Source of the DNA: DATAQC01 sp046263055
GTDB lineage: Bacteria > Actinomycetota > Acidimicrobiia > Acidimicrobiales > AC-14
Direction: 5' to 3'
DNA: 31,105 nucleotides
Assembly: GCA_046263055.1 (NCBI GenBank)
Contig: JBHELO010000033.1
Coordinates: forward strand, 1-31,105
Under the pieces are notes generated by a model. It was not told the DNA's origin. It did not search any database and worked only from the letters and a program-made list of their open reading frames with translations. The position numbers were made by a program, and so were the translations under genes. Numbering within the stretch: the stretch's first letter is position 1; the number at the start of each line of letters is the position of its first letter. This document shows, piece after piece, positions 1 through 8,103 of the stretch.

Positions 1-1
1 C

Positions 2-541
2 CCCAAGGCCACCAAGACCATCGACATCGAGGACTTCGTGGACCTCGACACCATCGATCCCGTCTACTACGAGCGGCCCTACTACCTCGTCCCCGACAAG
101 GGCGGCACCAAGGCCTACGCCCTGCTGCGCCAGGCCATGCAAGAGACCAACAAGGTGGGCATCGCCCGGGTCGTGCTGCGCACCAAGCAGTACCTGGCCG
201 CCATTCGGCCCAAGGGCGACGCCCTCGTGATGGAGACCATGCTCTTCGCCGACGAGGTGGTGCCCGACGACGAGCTCGACCTCCCCCGCGACGACGTGGA
301 GGTGTCCGAACGGGAGGAGAAGATGGCCCGCCAGCTCATCGACTCACTCTCCACCGACTTCGAGCCGTCCAAGTACCGCGACGAGTACCGGGAGCGGGTG
401 CTGGAGCTCATCGAGCAGAAGGCGTCGGGCCAGGAGATCGTGGTGGAGGAGCCCACCGAGGAGCCCACCAAGGTGGTGGACCTCATGGCCGCCCTGGAGG
501 CCAGCCTGGCCGCGGTCAAAAAGGAGAAGGCGGGCGGGTGA
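2..541 (+). CDS. ku: Ku protein, C-terminal part (5' end outside window)
   Basis: Bacterial Ku binds DNA double-strand ends as a homodimer and recruits LigD for non-homologous end joining. The frame is open from base 2, reading PKATKTIDIEDFVDLD, so the gene starts before the window. Segments typical of the end of the Ku core are visible (IDPVYYERPYYLVPDKGG, AYALLRQAM, RVVLRTKQYLAAIRP). They are followed by the acidic C-terminal region with the SLSTDFEPSKYRDEY stretch. The tail is short, without the long Lys-rich extension of some actinobacterial Ku proteins; a few Lys precede the stop. The stop overlaps the start of the LigD polymerase gene by 4 bases (GTGA), so the two are translationally coupled. 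The identification is firm; only the missing N-terminus is uncertain. Confidence 0.95.
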   Translation, partial: PKATKTIDIEDFVDLDTIDPVYYERPYYLVPDKGGTKAYALLRQAMQETNKVGIARVVLRTKQYLAAIRPKGDALVMETMLFADEVVPDDELDLPRDDVEVSEREEKMARQLIDSLSTDFEPSKYRDEYRERVLELIEQKASGQEIVVEEPTEEPTKVVDLMAALEASLAAVKKEKAGG

Positions 542-1458
542 GCCCGTCGTCGACGCTCGAGGTCACCGTCGACGGCCGCCAGCTCAAGCTGTCCAACATG
601 GACAAGGTGCTGTACCCGGCGGTCGGGTTCACCAAGGGCCAGGTCATCGACTACTACAACCGCATCGCGCCCGTACTGTTGCCCCACCTCCGGCACCGGG
701 CGCTCACCCTGAAGCGCTACCCAAACGGCGTGGACGGCCAGTTCTTCTACGAGAAGAACTGCCCGTCGCACCGCCCGCCCTGGGTGGAGACGGTGGCCGT
801 CTGGAGCGGCCGCAACAAGGCCGACGTCAACTACTGCCTGGCCAACGACCTGGCCACCCTGGTCTGGGTGGCCAACCTGGCGTCATTGGAGCTGCACACG
901 TCGCTGGCCCACGCCGACGACGTGGGCCGCCCGACCATGCTGGTCTTCGACCTAGACCCCGGGGCCCCGGCGGCCATGCCCGAGTGCGCCCGGGTCGGCC
1001 TCCTGGTACGCGAGGTCCTCGACCAGCTGGGCCTGGCCTGCTTCCCGAAGACGTCGGGGTCCAAGGGGCTGCAGCTGTACGCCCCCCTGAACACCCCGGC
1101 CGGCTACGACGACACGAAGCCCTTCGCCCACGCCCTGGCCCGCCTGCTGGAGTCCCGCCACCCCGACCTCGTGGTGTCGCAGATGGCCAAGGAGCTGCGG
1201 GGCGGCAAGGTCTTCATCGACTGGAGCCAGAACGACCCGGTGAAGACCACGGTGTGCGTGTACTCCCTGCGGGCCCGGGAGCGGCCGACGGTGTCGGCCC
1301 CCCTCACCTGGGACGAGGTGGAGCGGGTGGCGCAGACGGGTGACGCCGGCCCCGTCACCCTGGACGCCGACGCCGTCCTGGCCCGGGTGGCGGCCGACGG
1401 GGACCTCTTCCAGCCGGTGGCCGAGCTCGAACAGGTACTGCCCCGGTTCCCGGCCTGA
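538..1458 (+). CDS. ligD: LigD-type NHEJ polymerase (PolDom/primase-polymerase) protein
   Basis: This is a stand-alone archaeo-eukaryotic primase-type polymerase domain, as in the polymerase module of LigD, which fills gaps with ribonucleotides at broken ends held by Ku. At 306 aa it covers only the Pol domain; no ATP-ligase or phosphoesterase module is attached, so a ligase partner must lie elsewhere. The metal-binding acidic residues are visible as D138 and D140 (MLVFDLDPG) and D228 (VFIDWSQND), matching the DxD...D pattern of Mycobacterium LigD (D137, D139, D227). The nucleotide-binding SGSKG loop is at 173-177, and the N-terminal LSNMDKVLYP segment is characteristic. The GTG start at 538 is fixed by the 4-base overlap with the ku stop. 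Confidence 0.95.
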   Translation: MSPSSTLEVTVDGRQLKLSNMDKVLYPAVGFTKGQVIDYYNRIAPVLLPHLRHRALTLKRYPNGVDGQFFYEKNCPSHRPPWVETVAVWSGRNKADVNYCLANDLATLVWVANLASLELHTSLAHADDVGRPTMLVFDLDPGAPAAMPECARVGLLVREVLDQLGLACFPKTSGSKGLQLYAPLNTPAGYDDTKPFAHALARLLESRHPDLVVSQMAKELRGGKVFIDWSQNDPVKTTVCVYSLRARERPTVSAPLTWDEVERVAQTGDAGPVTLDADAVLARVAADGDLFQPVAELEQVLPRFPA

Positions 1459-1486
1459 GATCGGCGCCGGGCGGAGGGGGACGGCG

Positions 1487-1726
1487 TCAGCGCACGACGA
1501 CGAGGGTGGCCTCGGGCACGTCGGGGTGGAAGAACAGGGTGACGGCACCGAGCGGCGGCGGGTCGGTGGCCTCGTCGACCACCACCACCGGGGCGTCGGG
1601 CTCGGGCTGCAAGGCGTCGCGGAACCCGAAGGCCAGGCCGGCGGCCACGGTGGCGCCCAGGAGGCGCCGCACGAGACCCGTCGGTCGAGGCTGTGCCGGC
1701 TGCGCCGCGACGCCCATCCCTGCCAT
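1487..1726 (-). CDS. Small membrane-anchored protein of unknown function
   Basis: This 79-aa protein has an N-terminal Pro/Ala-rich stretch, then a probable membrane or signal segment (LVRRLLGATVAAGLAFGF), then a short acidic C-terminal part ending in VTLFFHPDVPEATLVVVR. I do not recognise a family. It lies downstream of and on the same strand as the lipoprotein phosphoesterase, 123 bases away, so it may be the last gene of that operon. The ATG at 1726 was chosen because it starts just before the basic residues of the membrane segment. The frame is open further upstream (to 1843), but that extension is Pro/Gly-rich and looks non-coding. It is convergent with the LigD gene. Codon use fits its neighbours. 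Confidence 0.5.
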   Translation of the reverse strand: MAGMGVAAQPAQPRPTGLVRRLLGATVAAGLAFGFRDALQPEPDAPVVVVDEATDPPPLGAVTLFFHPDVPEATLVVVR

Positions 1727-1849
1727 GGTAGGGCGGCAGGGGCCTCCGGTCGGTGCGGAGACCTCGCCGTCCCCGGCTAGCGGGCCGCCGCCCGCGTCGC
1801 CGACGGCCGGCCGGGCTGGCGGCGGGGTGACGGCGTCCCCCACCCACGT

Positions 1850-2953
1850 TCAGACGTGGAGGGCGGACCGCATGGACGCGGCCGCGCCGGCGTTGGCCAG
1901 GCGGGGCAGGTGCAGGGCATCCTCCATGGTGGCGAGCAGGGAGTAGTGGTCGAAGCGGGCGGCGGCCGTCGTGCCCGGTGGGACCGACGGCGCGGCCGCC
2001 ACCGTGTACACGTGGTTGCCGGCACCGTTGTCGCTCTCGTCGTAGGTCACGAACAGGGCCGTGCTCCCGGCCCGGTAGAGGGGTGAGTCGAAGACCTTCG
2101 GCAGCCATCGCGAGAGCCAGGCGTCACCCGTGGCCACCGGGCAGTCGTGCTCGTCGTCGCACAGGTTCGGCGTCAGGAAGGCGAAGCGGGGCAGCGTGGA
2201 GCCGGCCAGGTCGGACGCCAGTTCGCCGCCGTCGGGCGTCCCCATCGGCACCGAGTCGGTGCGGTAGGCGGCGGCCCCGGTGGTGAAGTAGGCCGCCGGG
2301 TTGTGCTTCTTGGCGTACTTGCCGGACGACGCCCCCGTGAACCCGACCGTCGGCAGGTCCTCCTCGTAGGACTTCCAACCGGCGGCGCCGACCTGGTTGA
2401 AGATGCTGTCGGCGCCCGTCGGGCAGTCGGTGCAGTCGGTGGTGATGCCCTGGGTGCCGCCGCTGGTCAGGGCAATGTAGTTGGGCAGCGACGGGTGGGA
2501 GACGGCGTGGGCGTCGGTGGCCAGCCCGCACTTGGCGGCCAGGCCGTTGAGGTACGGGCTGTGGCCCGCCACCTGGCTGTAGTCGTGGTTCTCGAGCACC
2601 ACGATGACCACGTGGTCGTACGTGGCCGGTGCCGTCCGCCCGGCGCACGGCGCGCCGGCAGACACCACCGCGGTGGACCGGGCGGCGGTGGTCGTCGGGG
2701 ACGAGGGGGCGCCCAGCGACGGCCTGGCGGTGGTCGTGGGGGCGGCGGTGGTCGACCGCCGGCCGCCGGCCGAGGACCCCGACCCGCAGGCGGCGACCAC
2801 CAGGGCGACGGCCGCCACCAGTGGTGCCGCCGCCCGGGCCGCCGGCCGTCGGGGCCCGGCCGTCCTGGCGACGCCGGCGGGCGAGGCCGCGCTGGCGGCT
2901 CCGGCGGAGGCCCCGGCGGCCCCGAGGGCATCGGCGGCCGGGGTTGGGGCCAT
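1850..2953 (-). CDS. Lipoprotein phosphoesterase (phospholipase C / acid phosphatase family)
   Basis: This 367-aa exported enzyme of the phosphoesterase family (PF04185-type, alkaline-phosphatase-like fold) probably hydrolyses phosphate esters or phospholipids outside the cell. The N-terminus is Ala/Pro-rich with a hydrophobic segment ending in lipobox LVVAAC (C56), so it should be a lipoprotein. A low-complexity Ser/Thr/Pro linker follows to about residue 105. The catalytic domain begins with YDHVVIVVLENHDYSQV, followed by AVSHPSLPNYIALTSGG and LFVTYDESD near the C-terminus, all landmarks of the family. Cys pairs (for example DCTDCP) suggest disulphides. It starts 13 bases after the radical SAM gene on the same strand, so the two are probably co-transcribed. 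The substrate cannot be told from sequence. Confidence 0.88.
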   Translation of the reverse strand: MAPTPAADALGAAGASAGAASAASPAGVARTAGPRRPAARAAAPLVAAVALVVAACGSGSSAGGRRSTTAAPTTTARPSLGAPSSPTTTAARSTAVVSAGAPCAGRTAPATYDHVVIVVLENHDYSQVAGHSPYLNGLAAKCGLATDAHAVSHPSLPNYIALTSGGTQGITTDCTDCPTGADSIFNQVGAAGWKSYEEDLPTVGFTGASSGKYAKKHNPAAYFTTGAAAYRTDSVPMGTPDGGELASDLAGSTLPRFAFLTPNLCDDEHDCPVATGDAWLSRWLPKVFDSPLYRAGSTALFVTYDESDNGAGNHVYTVAAAPSVPPGTTAAARFDHYSLLATMEDALHLPRLANAGAAASMRSALHV

Positions 2954-2966
2954 GGCCCGCCTGGCC

Positions 2967-4505
2967 CTATCCGGCCGGGGCCGGGGCGGAGGCGGGGATG
3001 GTCGGCTTGGGGCCGAGGCGGACGTTGGCGAAGGCCACGTTGAGGGCCTCCTGGGCCGGCGCCTCGGATGCGGTGATGAGCCGGGCGATGTGGTCGGGGT
3101 CGGCCTCGTAGCCGGCCTCGGGCGACAGGTGGGGGTTGCGGAACCGGGTGGCGTAGTTCTGGTTGGCGGCGGTGAGGGCCAGGTGGAAGCGCGGGTCGCG
3201 CCGGCGGGCCTCCCGGAGGAAGCGGCGGGCCCGGGGGCGGACCGCGTAGAAGTTGCGGTAGGCCCGGCGCAGGCCGTCGGAGAGCTGGGCGGCAGTCATG
3301 CGGGCCGGCTCGAACACCGGTGTATAGAGGTTGTAGCGCTTCCAGTCATAGCTGGTGATGCGGCCGTCGTGGGCCATGCGGGCGAAGGTGTGGGTGCCCG
3401 GATACGGGGTGAGCACTGCGAAGTGGGCGACGTCCACCCCGATCCGGTCAACCACCTCCACCGTCTCGTCGAACACGCCGGGCCCGTCGGTGTCGAAACC
3501 GAAGATGAAGCCGCCCTCCACCCCGATCCCCCGCTTGTGGAGGGCCTCGATGAGCTCGCCGTACTCGCCCGGGCGGTTCTTCTTGTTGGCCTCCACCAGG
3601 CTGTCGCGCGAGACGCTCTCGAAGCCGGTGAACACCACCCGGCAGCCCGCCCGGGCCGCCAGGTCCAGCAGCCTGGGGTTGCGGGCCAGGCCGATCGACG
3701 CCTGGGCCCCCCACGTCACCTTGCACTTGCGGCGCACGATCGTCTCGCACAGCAGCTCGGTGTACTCCAGGTCGGCGGCCAGGTCGTCGTCCAGGAAGAA
3801 CACGTAGGCGAAGCTGCCGAGGTGCTGGCCCGCCTTCTTGATCACGTTGATCTCGTCCACCACCCGGTCGGGGTCGCTGTGGCGCGAGCCCCGGCCGTTG
3901 ATGCGGATCACCGAGCAGAAGTCGCAGTTGAACCGGCACCCTCTCGTGGTCTGGAGGGTGTTGAGCGGGGCGTAGCGGGTCAACGGGAACTTCTTCAGCT
4001 CCCCGGCCCAGGTGTCGGCGGTGGGGACCGTCTCCATGCCCAGCCACTCGCCCTTGTACAGCGGCTGGAGGCGCTTGGCGGCGGCGTCGGCCAGGACCCG
4101 GTCGATGATGCTGTCGGCCTCGCCGCACACCACCGCGTCGGCGTGGCGCAGGGCCTCCTCGGGCAGGAGCGACGGGTGCACGCCGCCCAGCACCACGGGC
4201 ACGCCCCGGGCCCGGAAGGCGTCAGCCACCCGGTAGCACTGGGGCGAGCTCATGGTCCACACCGTGATGCCCACCAGGTCGGGCGTGACGTCGGTGGGCA
4301 CCTCGTCGAACTGCAGGTCGACGATGCGGGTGCGCCAGCCGCAGCGCCGGGCGTGGGCCGCCAGCGTCATGAGCGACATGGGCGGCATGCGGTGGCCAAA
4401 GGTCTGGAAGATGCCGGTTCCCAGCCAGGCCGGGGAGAGCAGCAGCAGCAGGGGCCGGTCGTCCACCGGCCCCGAGGTTACGCCCCGCCGGCGGGGGCCG
4501 CTCAC
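2967..4505 (-). CDS. B12-binding-type radical SAM protein
   Basis: This protein of about 512 aa has an N-terminal cobalamin-binding-like Rossmann domain (about 20-140, with GGVHPSLLPEEAL and VVCGEAD) followed by a radical SAM domain. The 4Fe-4S ligands are seen as CRFNCDFC (C190, C194, C197; CxxxCxxC). GGFIFGFDTDGPGVFDETVE further on is typical of BchE/elongator-like radical SAM folds. The canonical cobalamin DxHxxG motif is not evident, so B12 may not be bound. The GTG start at 4505 overlaps the P450 stop by 4 bases; GTG at 4466 is an alternative that trims a Pro/Arg-rich leader. The context (P450 upstream, phosphoesterase downstream) suggests oxidative tailoring of a lipid or natural product, but the reaction is unknown. 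Confidence 0.88.
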   Translation of the reverse strand: MSGPRRRGVTSGPVDDRPLLLLLSPAWLGTGIFQTFGHRMPPMSLMTLAAHARRCGWRTRIVDLQFDEVPTDVTPDLVGITVWTMSSPQCYRVADAFRARGVPVVLGGVHPSLLPEEALRHADAVVCGEADSIIDRVLADAAAKRLQPLYKGEWLGMETVPTADTWAGELKKFPLTRYAPLNTLQTTRGCRFNCDFCSVIRINGRGSRHSDPDRVVDEINVIKKAGQHLGSFAYVFFLDDDLAADLEYTELLCETIVRRKCKVTWGAQASIGLARNPRLLDLAARAGCRVVFTGFESVSRDSLVEANKKNRPGEYGELIEALHKRGIGVEGGFIFGFDTDGPGVFDETVEVVDRIGVDVAHFAVLTPYPGTHTFARMAHDGRITSYDWKRYNLYTPVFEPARMTAAQLSDGLRRAYRNFYAVRPRARRFLREARRRDPRFHLALTAANQNYATRFRNPHLSPEAGYEADPDHIARLITASEAPAQEALNVAFANVRLGPKPTIPASAPAPAG

Positions 4506-5746
4506 CCGGGCGGTGAGGGCGTGAACCCGACCCGGAGCTGCTTGAGGCCCCGCACCACGAAGTGGTCGCGCCACTCGGGCTCCTCGAGCAGGTGAAGGTC
4601 GGGGAAGCGCCGCAAAAGGGTGGTGACGGCGGCGCGCGACTCCAGGCGGGCCAGCGACGCTCCCAGGCAGAAGTGGGCGCCCCCGCCGAAGGCCAGGTGG
4701 CGGTTCTCGGTGCGGCCGACGTCCAGGCGGTTGGGGTCGGCGAACTGGGCCGGGTCACGGTTGGCGGCGGCGAGGGACACCGCCAGCTGCTCGCCCTTGG
4801 CGATGGCCTGGCCGCCCACCTCCACGTCGGTGGTGGCGATGCGGGCGGTGATGTGCACCGGTCCCTCGTAGCGCAACAGCTCCTCGACGGCGGTGCGGTC
4901 GAGGGACGGGTCGTCGCGCAGGCGGGCCAGCTCGTCGGGGTGGCGCAGGAGCATGAACATCCCGTTGCCCACCAGGTTCATGGTGGTCTCGAACCCGGCC
5001 AGGAGCAGGAGGGTGGCGGTGGTCAGCAGCTCCTCGTGGGTCAGGGTGCGGCCCTCCTCCTCGGCGGTGACCAGGGCGGTGATGAGGTCGTGGCCGGGCT
5101 CGGCACGCCGCTGCTCGATGACGTCGGTGAAGTACTGGGCCAGGTGCATGGTGGCGGCCATGCCCCGCACCTGGGCGTCGGGGTCGACGTAGCCGTCGAG
5201 CAGGCGGGAGGCGTCGGCCGACCAATCCCGGAACAGCTCGCGGTCGGACAGGGGGATGCCGAGCAGCTCGCAGATGACGGTGGTGGGCAGCGGGTAGGCG
5301 AGGTCGGCCAGCACGTCCATCTCGCCCCGGTCGGCCACCGCGTCGAGGGACTCGTCGACGATCGCCTGCACGCGGGAGCGCAGGCCCTCCACCACCTTGG
5401 GCGTGAACGCCTTGGTCACCAGCGACCGCAGCCGGGTGTGGTCGGGCGGGTCCAGGAACATCATCACCCGGGAGCCCACGACCCGCACGGTGGAGGCGTT
5501 CACCGCGTCGGGCCCCAGCCACTCGGGGTTGTTGGAGAACCGCGCGTCGCGGAGCACGGCGGCGGCGTCGGCGTAGCGCACCAGCACCCAGTTGCCGTCG
5601 GGCGCCCGGTGGACGGGGTCGTTCTCCCGGATCCAGTCGTACAGCGGGTAGGGGTCGGCCCGGTACTCGGCGGGGAACGGGTCGCCCAGCTTCCCCAGGG
5701 TGGCCGCCGGCGCGGTGCCCGCCACGGTTTCCGTCGTCTCCGTCAC
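4502..5746 (-). CDS. Cytochrome P450
   Basis: This soluble class I bacterial P450 of 414 aa inserts oxygen using electrons from a ferredoxin. All hallmarks are visible: the I-helix oxygen-binding motif AGFETT (250-255), the K-helix ExxR (E289 to R292), and the heme loop FGGGAHFCLG with axial Cys C360. FLDPPDHTRLRSLV (97-110) and the PERF-like region are typical of actinobacterial CYP families. GTG at 5746 gives a normal N-terminus before the conserved FPAEYRADPYPLYDWIR; the much longer open frame upstream is antisense to the Lnt gene and is not coding. It is the first gene of the minus-strand operon and diverges from lnt. No ferredoxin gene is adjacent. The substrate is unknown. Confidence 0.95.
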   Translation of the reverse strand: MTETTETVAGTAPAATLGKLGDPFPAEYRADPYPLYDWIRENDPVHRAPDGNWVLVRYADAAAVLRDARFSNNPEWLGPDAVNASTVRVVGSRVMMFLDPPDHTRLRSLVTKAFTPKVVEGLRSRVQAIVDESLDAVADRGEMDVLADLAYPLPTTVICELLGIPLSDRELFRDWSADASRLLDGYVDPDAQVRGMAATMHLAQYFTDVIEQRRAEPGHDLITALVTAEEEGRTLTHEELLTTATLLLLAGFETTMNLVGNGMFMLLRHPDELARLRDDPSLDRTAVEELLRYEGPVHITARIATTDVEVGGQAIAKGEQLAVSLAAANRDPAQFADPNRLDVGRTENRHLAFGGGAHFCLGASLARLESRAAVTTLLRRFPDLHLLEEPEWRDHFVVRGLKQLRVGFTPSPPG

Positions 5747-5848
5747 CCGACCAGAACTACCAGAGCTAGCCGTGCTATCGGCAACGCGCCCGCCGCCCCC
5801 GGCCGAACCGGCTTGACGGGATGAGGCGGGCGCAGGCCGGGGCGGGGA

Positions 5849-7471
5849 ATGGCGGGTGCCGGGCGGCGGCGGCTTGAGTGGTGCGGTGAGCGCCGCCCGC
5901 CCGCCCGGCCGCCGTCGGCCCTGGTGAGCGCGGGCCGGGGGCGTGGCGCCCTGGCCGCCGCCGGCCTGGGGGCGGGCGCCCTCCTGGCCGCCAGCCTGCC
6001 GCCCTGGGGGTGGTGGCCGCTGGGGCCCGCCGGCGCCGCCGCCCTGGCCGCTGACCTGGCCGACCGGGCCTGGTCGCGGCGCCTCCTGGTGGGGGCCGCC
6101 GCCGGGCTCGGGCTCTACGGCCCGGGACTGTGGTGGATGACGGGTTTCTCGGCCCCGGGGTACGTGCTGACCACACTGCTGGAGGCGGGGATCCTGGGCG
6201 TGGCCATGGTGGCGGTGCCGCCCCGGCGAGGGCGCTTCCTGGCCTTTCCCGCCGCCCTGGTGCTGGCCGACGCCGTCTCCGGCCACTGGCCGTTCGGCGG
6301 CCTCCCCCTGGCCGGCGTGGCCCTGGGCCAGGCCGGCGGCCCGCTGGCGCCCGCCGCCCGCCTGGGTGGCCACCTCCTCCTCGTGGGGATGGTCGGCGTC
6401 GCCGGGGTGGCCGTGGCCGTCCTCGGCAAGGCCGTGGCCGGGGCGCACAGGCCCGCCCCCGGGGGCCCGGCCTGTCGCCGAGCCCCGGGCCGCCGGCGGA
6501 TCGCCGGTTCCGTCGCCGGGCTGGCGGCGGTGGGCGCCGTCGCCCTGGCCGGCCACCTGGCCCGGCCCGGCCGCCAGGTCGGCACGTTGCGGGTGGCGGC
6601 CGTCCAGGGCGGGGGGGCCCGGGGCCTGCGGGCGGTGTTCACCGACCCGTCGGTGGCCCTCGACGCCTCGGTGGCGGCCAGCGCCCGGGTAAGGCGGCCG
6701 GTGGACCTGGTGGTGTGGCCCGAGGACGTGGTCAGCGTGGACGGCCCCCTTGCAGGGTCGGCCGAGGAGGCCACGGTGGCAGGCGTGGCCCGGTCCCTCG
6801 GGGCCACGACCGTGGCCGGCGTGGTGGAGGACGCCCCCGGCAACCGGTTCCGCAACGCGGCGGTGGCCTGGGGGCCCGACGGCCGCATCCTCGGCCGCTA
6901 CGACAAGGTGCACCGGGTGCCGTTCGGCGAGTACGTCCCCCTGCGGGGAGTCGTCAGCCGGCTGGCCGACGTGTCCGCCGTGCCCCGTGACGCGGTGGCG
7001 GGCACCGGGCCCGGCCTCCTTCGGACCCCGGCCGGCCCCCTGGGGGTGGTCATCTCCTACGAGGTGTTCTTCGCCGACCGGGCCCGGGCCGCGGTGCGGG
7101 CCGGCGGCGAGGTGCTGCTGGTGCCCACCAACGCCTCCTCCTACACGACGTCGCAGGTGCCGGCCCAGGAGCTGGCCGCCGCCCGCCTGCGAGCCCTGGA
7201 GACGGGCCGGGACGTGGTGCAGGCGGCGCCCACCGGCTTCACCGCCGTCGTCGACCCGTCGGGCGCCGTCCACCGCCGCAGCCACCTCGGCCCGGCGGCG
7301 GTGGTGGAGGCCACGGTGGCCCGCCGGCGGGGCCAGACCGTGGCCACCCGCCTGGGCGACGGCCCGCTGGTGGCCGCCGCCGTGGTTACGCTTGCCCTCT
7401 CCCGCCCTTGGCGCAGAAAAGTTGAGCGTCCAGGACGCAGACTAGTTGTAGAGAATCCGGAGGATGGGTAA
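5849..7471 (+). CDS. lnt: Apolipoprotein N-acyltransferase with Ser in the nucleophile position
   Basis: Lnt adds the third acyl chain to the N-terminal Cys of lipoproteins in the cytoplasmic membrane. The protein (540 aa from ATG 5849) has an N-terminal membrane region (about 33-245, including LLAASLPPWGWWPLG and the GHWPFGGLPLAGVALGQ segment) and a C-terminal nitrilase-like domain. Catalytic Glu (VVWPED, E292) and Lys (YDKVHRVPFGEYVP, K353) are present. The position of the essential Cys (E. coli C387, in CYE) is instead Ser403, in VVISYEVFF. A GTG at 5924 just before the first membrane segment is an equally plausible start. It may serve the several lipoproteins in this window. The gene ends 42 bases before hsp20. 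Family assignment is strong; enzymatic competence is open. Confidence 0.9.
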   Translation: MAGAGRRRLEWCGERRPPARPPSALVSAGRGRGALAAAGLGAGALLAASLPPWGWWPLGPAGAAALAADLADRAWSRRLLVGAAAGLGLYGPGLWWMTGFSAPGYVLTTLLEAGILGVAMVAVPPRRGRFLAFPAALVLADAVSGHWPFGGLPLAGVALGQAGGPLAPAARLGGHLLLVGMVGVAGVAVAVLGKAVAGAHRPAPGGPACRRAPGRRRIAGSVAGLAAVGAVALAGHLARPGRQVGTLRVAAVQGGGARGLRAVFTDPSVALDASVAASARVRRPVDLVVWPEDVVSVDGPLAGSAEEATVAGVARSLGATTVAGVVEDAPGNRFRNAAVAWGPDGRILGRYDKVHRVPFGEYVPLRGVVSRLADVSAVPRDAVAGTGPGLLRTPAGPLGVVISYEVFFADRARAAVRAGGEVLLVPTNASSYTTSQVPAQELAAARLRALETGRDVVQAAPTGFTAVVDPSGAVHRRSHLGPAAVVEATVARRRGQTVATRLGDGPLVAAAVVTLALSRPWRRKVERPGRRLVVENPEDG

Positions 7472-7474
7472 GAT
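7446..7474 (+). promoter_or_regulatory. Promoter of the hsp20 gene
   Basis: A -35-like TTGTAG (7446-7451) and a -10-like TAAGAT (7469-7474) are separated by exactly 17 bases in an unusually AT-rich patch for this genome, overlapping the last codons of lnt. Transcription would begin near 7481, about 33 bases before the hsp20 ATG. This is the most convincing sigma-70-type promoter in the window. Confidence 0.6.
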
Positions 7475-7500
7475 CGGGCCGAACAGATCGCATCCTGACC

Positions 7501-7506
7501 GGAGGT
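7501..7506 (+). promoter_or_regulatory. Strong Shine-Dalgarno of hsp20
   Basis: GGAGGT lies 7 bases before the ATG at 7514. It is one of the best anti-16S matches in the window and fixes the start of the Hsp20 gene. Confidence 0.8.
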
Positions 7507-7513
7507 AACCGAC

Positions 7514-7969
7514 ATGGTCATGCGCTTCGACCCCTTCCGCGAGCTCGACCGCCTCACCCAGGACCTGTGGCCCCAGAACCGGCGGTCCACGACCACGGCC
7601 ACCGTCATGCCGATCGACGCCTATCGCTCGGGTGACCGCTTCCTCGTCCACTTCGACCTGCCCGGCGTGGACCCGTCCAGCGTGGAGCTGACGGTGGAGA
7701 AGAACGTGCTCACCGTACGGGCCGAGCGCCAGGCCACCTGGGGGCCCGACGCCGAACTGGTCGTGGCCGAGCGGCCCCAGGGCGCGTTCACCCGCCAGCT
7801 GTTCCTGGCCGAGACCCTCGACACCGACAGGGTGGAGGCCTCCTACGACGCCGGCGTCCTCACCGTGACGATCCCGGTAGCCGAGGCGGCCAAGCCCCGG
7901 CGGGTCGAGATCGGCGGCCAGGGGAGCGGCTCCACCCCCATCACCACCGGCGCCTCCGCCGCCTCCTGA
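7514..7969 (+). CDS. Hsp20 / alpha-crystallin family small heat-shock protein
   Basis: This 151-aa ATP-independent holdase binds unfolding proteins in the cytoplasm and assembles into oligomers. The N-terminal arm (MVMRFDPFRELDRLTQDLW) is typical of actinobacterial Hsp18/Hsp20. The alpha-crystallin domain spans about 40-135, with the hallmarks YRSGDRFLVHFDLPGVDPSSVELTVE, VLTVRAER and the conserved A-x-x-x-n-GVLTV strand (YDAGVLTVTIPVAE, about 111-124). A Gly/Ser/Ala tail follows. Length is normal. It has its own promoter and a strong ribosome site, so it is likely transcribed independently of lnt. I looked for a HAIR-type (HspR) operator upstream and did not find one. It is the last intact gene before the rearranged island. 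Confidence 0.95.
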   Translation: MVMRFDPFRELDRLTQDLWPQNRRSTTTATVMPIDAYRSGDRFLVHFDLPGVDPSSVELTVEKNVLTVRAERQATWGPDAELVVAERPQGAFTRQLFLAETLDTDRVEASYDAGVLTVTIPVAEAAKPRRVEIGGQGSGSTPITTGASAAS

Positions 7970-7982
7970 GGCCGGCCGGCGC

Positions 7983-8103
7983 CGGGCCGGCGAGCCGGAG
8001 GCGGTGCGAGCGGTCTTCCGGGCCTACGGCGGCCTGGTGTTCGCGGTGGCGTCCCGGGTGCTCGGCGACCGCAGTCTGGCCGAGGGCGCCACCCAGCAAC
8101 CAG
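7983..8103 (+). pseudogene. ECF sigma factor remnant (N-terminal part of region 2)
   Basis: The frame reads AGEPEAVRAVFRAYGG, LVFAVASRVLGDRS and LAEGATQQ, which closely resembles the start of sigma region 2 in ECF sigma factors (AVF/LYRRYGGLVFAVALRVLGDRALAEDATQQ). At the QQ the similarity stops abruptly and the frame runs into unrelated sequence; regions 2.3 to 4 are absent. No good start precedes it (GTG at 8004 falls inside the conserved part), so both ends appear lost. It marks the left edge of the Rhs island, and the break was presumably made when the island formed. It cannot be functional. Confidence 0.6.

Noticed and set aside
2604..4595. 663-codon plus-strand open frame opposite the radical SAM gene
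   Set aside because: Composition is that of a GC-driven shadow; the minus strand has the CxxxCxxC radical SAM protein.
7415..7450. Possible HspR (HAIR) operator upstream of hsp20, suggested by TTGAGC near 7422
   Set aside because: The matching right half-site (ACTCAAG) at the proper spacing is not present.
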